Shown: positions 16,306 through 24,634 of the stretch, piece after piece | Layout of the letters: each line of letters starts with the position of its first letter | Numbering within the stretch: position 1 is the first letter of the stretch | Assembly: GCA_011048585.1 (NCBI GenBank) | Contig: DSDS01000111.1 | Coordinates: forward strand, 1 to 31,669 | Reading direction: 5' to 3' | Source of the DNA: Desulfurivibrio alkaliphilus | Lineage (GTDB): Bacteria; Desulfobacterota; Desulfobulbia; Desulfobulbales; Desulfurivibrionaceae | Length of the DNA stretch: 31,669 nt | The notes under the pieces: generated by a model | The model's database searches: none | Told to the model about the DNA's origin: nothing | What the model saw: the letters and a program-made list of their open reading frames with translations, nothing else | Position numbers and translations under genes: made by a program

Positions 16306-19055
16306 GTCGGCTCTTTTTCCAGCAAACCCACCGGGAAGCAGCCCAGCAGTTGGGTCATTAGGCGCTGGCCGCCGGCAAAATCCTCGCCGGTCAGCAGGTT
16401 GCGCCAACTGCCGGGTGGCAGGGTCAGGCGGGTGTCCCGCCAGGCGCCGCGCAGGCCCAGCACCAGGCGGGGGGCCAGGGCGACCACCGCCTCGCCGCGC
16501 AGGCAGGCCACCAGGTGTTCCGCCTTTTTGCCGGTGACATTCAGCGGCCGGTAACCGCCCTGGGGCCCGAACAGCTCGCTGCGCCGCCGCCGCAGATGCA
16601 GGCCCTGGCGCAGCAGCCAGAGCTTGGGCAGCCCCTCGTCCATCCGGGCCATGATCTGCTCGGGGCTTAGCCTGGGCAATTGGGCCAGCAGCCTTTGCCG
16701 GTGGGCGAAATCCACCGGTCGGCGGTTGTCCGGGTCCACCAGGCTTAAGTCCCACAACTCGGAGCCCTGGTAGATATCGGGCACGCCGGGGTAAACCAGC
16801 CGCAGCAGGGTCTGGCTCAGGCCGTTGATCCGCCCGGCCGGGATCAGCGGGGCCAGAAACTGTTCCAGCTCGGCCCGGAACCTTTCATCGGCCAGCAGGG
16901 CCAGGGCGAACTCCCGTACCGCCTTTTCGTAGCCGGGGTCGGGACGGGTCCAGGAGGTGCGGAGTTTGGCTTCCCGCAGGGCCTTTTCCAGGTAGGGGGT
17001 CAGCCGCTCTTTCTCCAGGGGCCAGGCTCCCACCAGGGTTTGATAGATAAAGTACTCCACATTGGCCTCGGGCAGGCCGTCGCGGCGATACCTCTTATGC
17101 CGCCGCGACCAGCGAGTCACCAGGCGCCGCCAGCGGCCCGGGATCTCGCTGAGCAGGGCCAGCCGGGCCCGGCAATCTTCGCCCCGCTTGGTATCGTGGG
17201 TGCTGCCGGCCAGCATGCTCAAGGGCCGGCGGGCCAGGGCCTCGGCGGCCCGGCGGTGAAAATCCGTCGGCACTACCCCGAAACGGCCGGGATCGCCCCC
17301 CACCTCGTTTAAGCAGAGCAGCCGGTGGTAGCGGTAAAAGGCGGTATCCTCCACCCCTTTGGCCATGGCCGGGCCGGTGAACTGCTGGAAGCGCAGGGCC
17401 AGTTCCCCCTCCAGCTCGCCGTCGATCTCCAGACCCAGGATTTTGCCCAGAAAGCGCAGCAGTTCGGGGTCCAGTTCGGGGTTGTCGGCCACCGCCGCCG
17501 CCACCGCCCGGCGGATATAGTGGCGGTCGATCTTGCTCGCCAGCCGCCGGGTCTTGCCGGTTTTGCCCCTGGTCGCTGGCCGAATGCTCACATAGCTGCG
17601 GTAAACGGGGAAATTGGCGGCCAACTGGCGCAGGGCCTCATGCAGTTCGTGGCGGGTGTAGTCGCGATGGCAACGGTGGCGCTCGCAGACCGCCACCAGC
17701 AGGGAGGTAAGCCGGTTCAGCTCGCTGCCCAGCAGCTCGGTGATCACCTGGCGCTTGCACTCCCGGACCAGGGCCGGAAAATCAGCGATCTCGCCGGTAA
17801 ACTCACGGTAAAAGGCGGTCAGCTCGGCTTCGCCGGCCGGATCGAGCAGCAGGCCGCCGACCAGGTTGAGAAAGTCGTAGCCGGTGGTGCCGTTGACCGG
17901 CCAGTCGGCGGGCAGCTCCTCGCCCGGTTCCAGAATCTTTTCCAGCCAGATCAGGGCCTCGGGGCACTGTTGGCGCAAACGGCGGCAGTACTCGGCCGGA
18001 TCGCGCAGGCCGTCGGGATGGTCGATCCGCAGGCCCTGGACGCTGCCCTCCCGCACCCAGGCCAGGGGCAGGGCGTGGGTGGCGGTGAAAACCTCCTCGT
18101 TTTCAATCCGCAGGCCGGCCAGGGAGTTGATATCAAAAAAACGGCGATAGCCCAGGTCGCGGCCGGCGGCGCGCCAGAAGGCCAGGCGGTAGTTCTGATT
18201 GTCGAGCAGGGCGTCCAGGGCGTCGGGGTCGCGGTTGAGTCGCGCCACCTCGGCGGTGATGGCCGCCCGGGGTGTCAGGGGCCGGTTATTTTCCCGCTCC
18301 GGGGCCGGAGAGCGGCGGCAGAGGGGGGCCAGTAGTTGCTGGATCACCACCTTATCCCGGTGGCGGCGGTTGACGGCTCGGCGGCCGGTCACCGTCGGCC
18401 GGGGCAGACGGGCGCAGGAGTCGGCGATAAACCCCAGTAGCTCGGAGCCGCAGGCCTCGGCGGCGGCGGTCAGCAACCCGGCCAGGCTGGCGGGATCGAT
18501 GGGAAAACTGTGTTCGTGATAGTGGAGGGTAAAGGCGCCGTCGGCCTGGGCCAGATGCAGCTCGCCGGCCTCCAGCACCCGGCCGTAGTGGTCGCCCAGC
18601 ACCGGCAACAACACCTTGTTTGGCCAGCGATCCTCCGAAGATTCCCAGTCCACGTCAAAAAAAGCGGCCCAGGGGCTGGAGGGGCCGTTTTCCAACACAT
18701 CCCACCACCAGGGATTCTGCCGCCCAGCGATGGCCATATGGTTGGGTACCAGATCGATAACCCGGCCCAGGCCGGCCCGGTGCAGCACCTGTTGCAGGCG
18801 CCGGTGCTGCCGCTCGCCGCCCAGTTCGACATTGACCCGGCCGGGATCAACCACGTCGTAGCCGTGGCTGCTGCCGGCGGCGGCCTGCAGGCAGGGCGAG
18901 GTGTAAAGATGGCTGACCCCCAGCTCGGCCAGGTAGGGCACCAGCTCGGCGGCGGCGGCAAAGCCGAACTCAGCTCGCAACTGCACCCGGTAGGTAGCAA
19001 CGGGTTTTGGGCCGGCCCGCTCCTGGCCAATTTTGTCGCCGCTGGAGTGCTTCAT
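16302..19055 (-). CDS. treY: Malto-oligosyltrehalose synthase TreY
   Basis: TreY turns the reducing-end alpha-1,4 bond of maltodextrins into an alpha,alpha-1,1 bond. The protein is 917 residues (family 720-950) with a GH13 barrel carrying large insertions. Marks are VATYRVQLRAEFGF near the start, HLYTSPCLQA, SSHGYDVVDP, LVPNHMAI, LRIDHPDGLRDP with nucleophile D345, and IWLEKIL with acid/base E372. Later come GTTGYDF, STHDTKRGED and a C-terminal VYPGVPDIYQGSELWDLSLVDPDNRRPVD region, noted here in outline. ATG 19055 is the start of choice. An in-frame TTG at 19091 overlaps the -35 box of the predicted promoter. It is the first gene of the trehalose cluster, and its stop lies 76 bp before parD. 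Confidence 0.94.
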   Translation of the reverse strand: MKHSSGDKIGQERAGPKPVATYRVQLRAEFGFAAAAELVPYLAELGVSHLYTSPCLQAAAGSSHGYDVVDPGRVNVELGGERQHRRLQQVLHRAGLGRVIDLVPNHMAIAGRQNPWWWDVLENGPSSPWAAFFDVDWESSEDRWPNKVLLPVLGDHYGRVLEAGELHLAQADGAFTLHYHEHSFPIDPASLAGLLTAAAEACGSELLGFIADSCARLPRPTVTGRRAVNRRHRDKVVIQQLLAPLCRRSPAPERENNRPLTPRAAITAEVARLNRDPDALDALLDNQNYRLAFWRAAGRDLGYRRFFDINSLAGLRIENEEVFTATHALPLAWVREGSVQGLRIDHPDGLRDPAEYCRRLRQQCPEALIWLEKILEPGEELPADWPVNGTTGYDFLNLVGGLLLDPAGEAELTAFYREFTGEIADFPALVRECKRQVITELLGSELNRLTSLLVAVCERHRCHRDYTRHELHEALRQLAANFPVYRSYVSIRPATRGKTGKTRRLASKIDRHYIRRAVAAAVADNPELDPELLRFLGKILGLEIDGELEGELALRFQQFTGPAMAKGVEDTAFYRYHRLLCLNEVGGDPGRFGVVPTDFHRRAAEALARRPLSMLAGSTHDTKRGEDCRARLALLSEIPGRWRRLVTRWSRRHKRYRRDGLPEANVEYFIYQTLVGAWPLEKERLTPYLEKALREAKLRTSWTRPDPGYEKAVREFALALLADERFRAELEQFLAPLIPAGRINGLSQTLLRLVYPGVPDIYQGSELWDLSLVDPDNRRPVDFAHRQRLLAQLPRLSPEQIMARMDEGLPKLWLLRQGLHLRRRRSELFGPQGGYRPLNVTGKKAEHLVACLRGEAVVALAPRLVLGLRGAWRDTRLTLPPGSWRNLLTGEDFAGGQRLMTQLLGCFPVGLLEKEPT

Positions 19056-19062
19056 GACTCCA

Positions 19063-19091
19063 ACTATAGATGCAGATTTTTTCGTTGACAA
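19063..19091 (-). promoter_or_regulatory. Sigma-70 promoter of treY
   Basis: On the minus strand TTGTCA (19086-19091), a 17-bp spacer and TATAGT (19063-19068) match -35/-10 boxes well. Only seven bases separate the -10 box from ATG 19055, so the transcript would begin at or next to the start codon. The 131-bp divergent region to 19222 shows no equally good plus-strand promoter. Confidence 0.6.
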
Positions 19092-19222
19092 GCGGTTAGG
19101 TGGCCGCTAGGGAACAGGAGCCCCGGGTTTTGCTGGTGGCTTAACGGCCCCGGCTCCGATCGCCCCGCCCATCAGCCCGGCTCCCGTCTGGTGGAATAAG
19201 ATAGAGAGGTGTTAGCTTAACC

Positions 19223-20041
19223 ATGTCGCGGATAATCGATTTTCATACCCACGCCTTTCCCGATCAGGTTGCGGTTCAGGCCATTCCGGCCCTGGAAAAG
19301 GAGGGCAAGGTCAAGGCGTACCATGATGGCCGGCTGGTCTCCCTGCTGGCCACGATGGATGCCGCCGGGATCGAGCGCAGCGTGATCTGTTCCATCGCCA
19401 CCCGGCCGACCCAGTTTGACGCCATTCTCAACTGGTCAAGATTGATCGCCTCCCCCCGGATCATCCCTTTCCCCTCGGTCCATCCCGACGATCCCCAGCT
19501 CTTGGAACGGATTAGCCAGATCAGGGCCGCGGGGTTTGTCGGCTTAAAGATGCATCCATATTATCAGGGGTTTACCCTTGACGAAGCCAAAATGTGGCCC
19601 CTGTATCAACGGATTGCGGCGGAAAATCTGGTGCTGGTCATGCACACCGGTTTTGATATCGCCTTTCCCCGGGAGGCGATCGCTTCGCCGGCCCGGATCG
19701 TCCGGGTGGTGGAGCGAGTACCCTCGCTCAAACTGATCGCCACCCACCTCGGGGCCTGGGAGCAATGGGAGGAGGTGGAGCGGGAGCTGGTCGGGCGGCC
19801 GCTGTACATGGATATCTCCTACACCCTGCATCAATTGGCTCCGGCTCAAGCCCGGCGGATCATCCTGGGGCATCCCGCCGATTATCTGCTCTTCGGCACC
19901 GATTCCCCCTGGGCCGATCAGCGGACCGTTCTGGCCGAACTGGCGGCCCTTAAACTGCCCGCCGAACTGGAAAGGAAAATCCTCTGGGATAACGGGATCA
20001 AGCTGCTGGCCGGCGCCGCTTCAGCCGAGGACGCCGTCTAA
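19223..20041 (+). CDS. Amidohydrolase family (amidohydrolase-2/ACMSD-like) metal-dependent hydrolase
   Basis: This 272-residue cytosolic TIM-barrel protein has the metal-site signature of the amidohydrolase superfamily. It shows DFHTHAFP with H8 and H10 at the end of strand one, GLKMHPYYQG in mid-sequence, VMHTGFD, ATHLGAW, and LFGTDSPWADQR carrying the catalytic Asp near the end. Such proteins hydrolyse or decarboxylate small organic molecules, and the sequence does not reveal this one's substrate. A weak AGAGAGG lies 13 bases before ATG 19223. It is a single plus-strand gene between divergent treY and a convergent MFS gene whose stop is six bases away, so it has no operon partner to suggest its job. 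Confidence 0.85.
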   Translation: MSRIIDFHTHAFPDQVAVQAIPALEKEGKVKAYHDGRLVSLLATMDAAGIERSVICSIATRPTQFDAILNWSRLIASPRIIPFPSVHPDDPQLLERISQIRAAGFVGLKMHPYYQGFTLDEAKMWPLYQRIAAENLVLVMHTGFDIAFPREAIASPARIVRVVERVPSLKLIATHLGAWEQWEEVERELVGRPLYMDISYTLHQLAPAQARRIILGHPADYLLFGTDSPWADQRTVLAELAALKLPAELERKILWDNGIKLLAGAASAEDAV

Positions 20042-20047
20042 CCGGGA

Positions 20048-21268
20048 CTATTTAGCCGGAGCCAGGCGCAGGGCCAGCGCCACCCCCAGCAAGGTGCAGG
20101 CCCCGGCCATCAGAAAGCTGCCGGCAAAACTGCCGCTCTCCTCGGCGATCACTCCGGCCACGGCCGGCCCGGCGATCTGCCCCAGGGCGAAGATGAAGGT
20201 GACCAGTCCGAAGATTCGGGCCGCCTTGTGGGGGCCGGCGTAGTCACCGACCAGGGCGGCCATGATCGAGGGGATGGACCAGGCGACCAGGCCGAAGCAG
20301 GCGATGGAGACCAGGAGAAAGAGGCTGGGCAGCTTGATCGCCACCAGCAGGTAAGCCACAGTCTGAATGAGGAAAACCATGGCCAGGGTCTTCTGGCGTC
20401 CGATCTTGTCGGAGAGGGTGCCGAAGACCGGGCCCGAGAGCAGGCTCAAAAGCCCCACGATGGCCCAGAAGTTTCCGGCGGCCGCCTCCGTGAAGCCATG
20501 CTCGCGGATCAGGGTGGTGACAATAAAGGTCGCGTAAATAACGTAGGTGTAGCCGAACAGGAAGTAGATCGCTCCCAGATGGGCGATGGTCTTGACGTTG
20601 GCGGTGCTCTCCCGGCCCAGCTTGGGCAAGGCTCCGTTCTCCGGTTTTTCCCCGTATGGCCGCAGCCCCTGGTCGGAGGGGGTGTTTCTGAGCATGACCA
20701 GGCAGAGCAGGGAGATCAGCAGGATAATGGCGCCCAGCACCTGCCAGCTCAGGCGCCAACCGCCATCGACCCCCGCCAGCTCGTTGAGCCAGGGGATCAG
20801 CTTACCGGAGAGCAGGATGGCAAAGCCGCTGCCGATCACGACAAAGCCAGTGGCCCGCCCCCGGTGGCTGCGGCCGAACCAGTGGGAGATCAGGGCCATC
20901 ATCGGCACGTTGGCCGCTCCGCTGCCCATGCCGCAGAGGGCGTAGAGACAGAGGATCAGCGGCAGGGAGCTGCTGTGGCCGATGATGATCATCGTCGCGC
21001 CGATGGTGGCCAGGGCCAGGGCGATCAGCAGGCGGTAGCCCAGGCGGTCGGCCAGGGCCCCGCAGAAGAGGACGGCCACCAGGTAACCGGCGAAATTGAC
21101 GGTGCCGATCAACCCCATCTGGCTGTAGGAGAGGGTCAGGCCCTGGCTCATGCCGGGCAGGATCATCCCCAGGGCGAAACGGCCCAGCCCCAGGGCGGCG
21201 AAGATGCAAAAGGTGCCGACCCAGACGATGTGCCAGCCATAGTGGATGGTGCGGTCCGTCGCAGTCAA
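20048..21268 (-). CDS. Major facilitator superfamily transporter
   Basis: This inner-membrane carrier of about 406 residues has twelve hydrophobic segments in two groups of six. The loop-2/3 motif GALADRLGYR is present, and its second-half counterpart is GTLSDKIGRQK. The opening GLGRFALGMILPGMSQGLTLSYSQMG resembles the YbfB/YjiJ branch, but the substrate is unknown. No ATG precedes the first membrane segment. The frame opens further upstream inside the aminotransferase gene, where it would encode an implausible Arg/Ser-rich tail. I therefore place the start at TTG 21268, 31 bp after the aminotransferase stop; its ribosome-binding site is weak. As the last gene of the arylacetate operon it may export or import the acid product, which is inference. 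Confidence 0.85.
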   Translation of the reverse strand: MTATDRTIHYGWHIVWVGTFCIFAALGLGRFALGMILPGMSQGLTLSYSQMGLIGTVNFAGYLVAVLFCGALADRLGYRLLIALALATIGATMIIIGHSSSLPLILCLYALCGMGSGAANVPMMALISHWFGRSHRGRATGFVVIGSGFAILLSGKLIPWLNELAGVDGGWRLSWQVLGAIILLISLLCLVMLRNTPSDQGLRPYGEKPENGALPKLGRESTANVKTIAHLGAIYFLFGYTYVIYATFIVTTLIREHGFTEAAAGNFWAIVGLLSLLSGPVFGTLSDKIGRQKTLAMVFLIQTVAYLLVAIKLPSLFLLVSIACFGLVAWSIPSIMAALVGDYAGPHKAARIFGLVTFIFALGQIAGPAVAGVIAEESGSFAGSFLMAGACTLLGVALALRLAPAK

Positions 21269-21299
21269 AATGATCTTTGTACCCGGCTCCGGGAGCCCG

Positions 21300-22481
21300 T
21301 CAGGCCGCCAGTTTTTTCGCCGCCGCCATCGCGGCCGCGAATCCGGGGGCCGAGCGGGCGATAACCTCGTCCTCGACGCAGAAGGCCAGCCGGAAATAAC
21401 CCGGCTGGCCGAAGCCGCGGCCCGGCACCCCCAGGATTTTCTGCTCGGCCAGCAGGCCGACAAATCGGGCGTCATCGGCCAGGGGGGATTTGGGGAAGAG
21501 GTAGAAGGCCCCTTTGGGGGGCACGAACTGGTAGCCCGCCTCGCCCAACACCTGGCAGAAGAGTTCGCGGCGGCGGGTGTAGATGGCGGTGTCCACCGTC
21601 ACCCCCTGCAGTTGGGCGACCACCCTCTGCATCAGGGCCGGGGCGTTGACGAAACCCAGGATGCGGTTGGCCAGGGTCATGGCGTCGATCAGCGGCTTTT
21701 TGTCGGCGATCTCGGGATGGACGGCGATATAACCGATCCGTTCCCCCGGCAGGGAGAGGTCTTTGGAGTAAGAGGAGACCACCAGGCTGTTACGGTAAGC
21801 CTTGAAGACGCTGGGTACCGAGTGGCCGTCGTAAACGATTTTACGATAGGGTTCGTCGGCGATCAGGTAGATGGGTTGGGCGGCTTGTTCCAGAATTTCG
21901 GCCAGGCCGCCAAGCTCAAGCGCCGAATAGATCTGGCCGGTGGGGTTGTTGGGGCTGTTGATGATGATCGCCTTGGTCGCGGGGGTGATCGCCGCCGCCA
22001 CCGCCTCCAGGTCCAAGCTGAAATCATCGCGGGTGTTGACCACCTTGCTGGTGCCGCCGTGGTTGTCCACGTAAAAGTTGTATTCCACAAAGAAGGGGGC
22101 CAGGATGATCACCTCGTCGCCGGGGTCCAGCAGCGCTTTCAGCACCACGTTGAGGCCGCCGGCGGCGCCGCAGGTCATCAACATCTCGCCCTCGCCCACC
22201 GTCAGCTCCTGTTCCCGGGAGATTTGGGCGGCCACCGCGGCCCGCACCGTGGGGTAACCGCCGTTGGGCATGTAGCTGTGGGCTCCGGGGCTTTCCGCGC
22301 CGGCCACTTTTTGCAGCACCTCGCTGAAGCGGGGCGGCGGTGGCAGGTCGGGATTGCCCAGGCTGAAGTCGCAGACGTTATCGGCTCCATGCTGAGCCTT
22401 GAGCCTGGCCCCCTCTTCAAACATCTTACGGATCCAGGAAGAGCGTTCGGCAAAGGCGAGCATTTTTCGGGAAATAGCCAT
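21300..22481 (-). CDS. PLP-dependent aminotransferase (class I/II)
   Basis: This 393-residue fold-type I enzyme would transfer the amino group of an amino acid to a 2-oxoacid. Seen in order are SLGNPDLPPP, the MPNGGYPTVRAAVA segment, NSPNNPTGQIYS (175-186), ADEPYRKIVYD with the PLP-nitrogen Asp D209, and SSYSKDLSLPGERIGY with the Schiff-base lysine K240. The carboxylate-binding arginine is expected in GYFRLAFCV near the end. Length and motifs are intact. Its place beside IorAB, two PaaK ligases and a Liv transporter suggests an aromatic or branched amino acid as substrate, giving the 2-oxoacid for IorAB. GGAGA stands about ten bases before ATG 22481. Confidence 0.9.
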   Translation of the reverse strand: MAISRKMLAFAERSSWIRKMFEEGARLKAQHGADNVCDFSLGNPDLPPPPRFSEVLQKVAGAESPGAHSYMPNGGYPTVRAAVAAQISREQELTVGEGEMLMTCGAAGGLNVVLKALLDPGDEVIILAPFFVEYNFYVDNHGGTSKVVNTRDDFSLDLEAVAAAITPATKAIIINSPNNPTGQIYSALELGGLAEILEQAAQPIYLIADEPYRKIVYDGHSVPSVFKAYRNSLVVSSYSKDLSLPGERIGYIAVHPEIADKKPLIDAMTLANRILGFVNAPALMQRVVAQLQGVTVDTAIYTRRRELFCQVLGEAGYQFVPPKGAFYLFPKSPLADDARFVGLLAEQKILGVPGRGFGQPGYFRLAFCVEDEVIARSAPGFAAAMAAAKKLAA

Positions 22482-22543
22482 GGGGATTGTTTCTCCGCTG
22501 ATTTTCTCTTGGGTTAAGTCGGTGGTTAAGTCGAGGACCGGGC

Positions 22544-23842
22544 TTAGAGCCGGCGCCTGTCGATAATGCGTTTGGCCTTGCCCTCCGAGCGTTCCAGGCT
22601 TTTCTCCTCCACCAGCCGCACCTCGACGCCGATGCCCAGCTCCGAGGCCAGTTTCTGCTTGATGGTCTCGATGATCTCCCGTTGCTTGCGCATTTCATCG
22701 AAGAAGATCGACTCCACCACCTCCACCAGGACGCTGATCTTGTCGATACGGTCCTCGCGTTCCACCACGATCTGGTAGTGGGGCCTGGTGCCTTCGATCT
22801 CGAAAATGATATTTTCGATCTGGGAGGGATAGACATTGACCCCTTTGACGATCAACATATCATCGGTGCGGCCGGTGATCCGTTCGATCCGGCGCAGGGT
22901 GCGGCCGCAGGGGCAGGGTTCCTCGATGAGCCGGGTCAGGTCCCTGGTGCGGTAGCGGATTACCGGAAAGGCTTCCTTGGTCAGGGTGGTAATCACCAGC
23001 TCGCCCATCTCGCCGGGGGGGACAGGCTCCAGGGTCTGGGGGTCGATGATTTCAAAGAGGAAATGGTCCTCATTGACATGCAGGCCCTGGCGCTGCTGGC
23101 ACTCTCCCGCCACCCCCGGCCCCATCACCTCGGAGAGGCCGTAGTTGTCGGTGGCAATGATGTTGAGCTTTTTCTGGATCTCCTGGCGCATCGCCTCGGA
23201 CCAGGGCTCGGCTCCGAACAGGCCGTATTTCAGCGAGAAGGCGTTGAGCGACAGGCCCATCTCCTCGATGGTGTCCGCCAGCAACAGGGCGTAGCTCGGG
23301 GTGCAGACCAGGGCGGTGGTGCGGAAATCCTGCATGATCTGGAGCTGGCGGCGGGTATTGCCGCTGGAGATGGGGATGACCGAGGCCCCCACCAGTTCCG
23401 CCCCGTAATGGAGTCCGAAACCGCCGGTGAACAGCCCGTAGCCAAAGGCGATCTGAACGACATCGTCTTTGGTGACCCCGGCGGCGGTGAGGACCCGGGC
23501 GGTGAGGCTGGCCCAGGTTTTGATATCATTGCCGGTATAGCCCACCACGGTGGCCTGGCCGGTGGTGCCCGAGGAGGAGTGAACCCGGACCACGTCCCTG
23601 AGCGGCACGGCAAAGAGACCGTAGGGATAGTTGTCGCGCAGATCCTGCTTGGTGGTAAAGGGCAGGGCGCGTAGTTCATCCAGGGAGCGAAAGCCGTCGG
23701 GATCAACCCGGAGTTCCTTGAATTTCTGCCGATAAAAGGGGACGTGGGTCGCTACCCGAAAAAGGGTGGCCTGCAGCCGTTCCAACTGCAACTGCTTAAG
23801 GTCGTCCCGATTTATGCACTCTTTCTCTTGATGCCAGTACAT
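22544..23842 (-). CDS. paaK: Phenylacetate-CoA ligase family protein (second copy, altered P-loop)
   Basis: This 432-residue AMP-forming adenylate enzyme of the PaaK family would join arylacetate and CoA via an acyl-AMP, or run in reverse to make ATP. Motifs are the P-loop SSSGTTGQATVVGY (89-102), GYGLFTGGFGLHYGAE, NYGLSEVMGPGVAGEC, VIRYRTRDLTRL, the CPCGRT metal-type motif, TGRTDDMLIVKGVNVYPSQIE in outline, and the C-terminal catalytic lysine K422 in EGKAKR. The P-loop has Q-A where the other copy and PaaK itself have K-P. By eye the two copies are about half identical along their whole length, so they are paralogues. GAGGGGGAG directly precedes ATG 23842. The gene is 66 bp after livF. Confidence 0.88.
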   Translation of the reverse strand: MYWHQEKECINRDDLKQLQLERLQATLFRVATHVPFYRQKFKELRVDPDGFRSLDELRALPFTTKQDLRDNYPYGLFAVPLRDVVRVHSSSGTTGQATVVGYTGNDIKTWASLTARVLTAAGVTKDDVVQIAFGYGLFTGGFGLHYGAELVGASVIPISSGNTRRQLQIMQDFRTTALVCTPSYALLLADTIEEMGLSLNAFSLKYGLFGAEPWSEAMRQEIQKKLNIIATDNYGLSEVMGPGVAGECQQRQGLHVNEDHFLFEIIDPQTLEPVPPGEMGELVITTLTKEAFPVIRYRTRDLTRLIEEPCPCGRTLRRIERITGRTDDMLIVKGVNVYPSQIENIIFEIEGTRPHYQIVVEREDRIDKISVLVEVVESIFFDEMRKQREIIETIKQKLASELGIGVEVRLVEEKSLERSEGKAKRIIDRRRL

Positions 23843-23908
23843 GGCTCCCCCTCGATCGCTGAAATTAAAAGTAGCCTGATTCCGGCTCCGCTTTCCGGGC
23901 AGCGCGGG

Positions 23909-24634
23909 TTAAGGCCGGGCCAGATCGCGGCCCAGATAGGCCCGTTGCACATCCCGGTTGGCCAGCAGGGCTTCGGCCGGTCCCTCCAGGATGATCTTAC
24001 CGGTTTCCAGCACGTAGCCCCGATCGGCGATCTTCAGGGCCGCCTTGGCGTTCTGTTCGATCAGCAGCACGGTGTTGCCGGCCTCCCGCATCTTGCTGAT
24101 TATCGCGAAAATATTTTTTACAATCAAGGGGGCCAGGCCGGTGGAGGGCTCATCGAGCATGATCAGGGCCGGTTTGGCCATCAGGGCGCGGCCCATGGCC
24201 AGCATCTGCTGCTCGCCGCCGGAGAGGGTGCCGGCTAGCTGATTCTGCCGTTCCGCCAGCACCGGAAAAAGCTCGTAAATATAATCCAGCTCCCGGAGAA
24301 ACTCCCTGTTGCCCTTTTTGTGCTGAATGTACCCACCCAGCACCAGGTTTTCCCGCACCGTCATGGTGGCGAATACCTGCCGGCCTTCCGGAACCAGCGA
24401 GCAGCCCAGCTCGACGATTTTTTCCGCCTTGACTCGGGTAATCTCCCGGTCCCGCAGGATTATCTCTCCGGCCCGGGCCGGGATCAGGCCGCTGATGGTG
24501 GCGAGCAGGGTGGTTTTTCCGGCCCCGTTGGCTCCGATCAGGGTGACGATCTCGCCGGGGTTGACGTGGAGCGAGATCCGTTTCAGCACCCGCAGTTTGC
24601 CGTAGCCGGATTCAAGATTTCTAACCTTGAGCAT
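23909..24634 (-). CDS. livF: Branched-chain/aromatic amino acid ABC transporter ATPase LivF
   Basis: This 241-residue cytosolic ATPase belongs to a LIV-type (HAAT family) importer. Walker A is GANGAGKTT (34-42), signature LSGGEQQML, Walker B IMLDEPSTGLAP, and the switch histidine of the ABC fold is replaced by the LivF-typical LLIEQNAKAAL region. Length is standard (about 235). Its start overlaps the end of livG by 14 bp, showing tight co-translation. The substrate is set by the binding protein LivK. Confidence 0.94.
   Translation of the reverse strand: MLKVRNLESGYGKLRVLKRISLHVNPGEIVTLIGANGAGKTTLLATISGLIPARAGEIILRDREITRVKAEKIVELGCSLVPEGRQVFATMTVRENLVLGGYIQHKKGNREFLRELDYIYELFPVLAERQNQLAGTLSGGEQQMLAMGRALMAKPALIMLDEPSTGLAPLIVKNIFAIISKMREAGNTVLLIEQNAKAALKIADRGYVLETGKIILEGPAEALLANRDVQRAYLGRDLARP

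Noticed and set aside
19100..19160. GGAGCC...GGCTCC pairing as a terminator between treY and the amidohydrolase gene
   Set aside because: The stem is short and imperfect, with no T-run on either strand, and no gene ends there.
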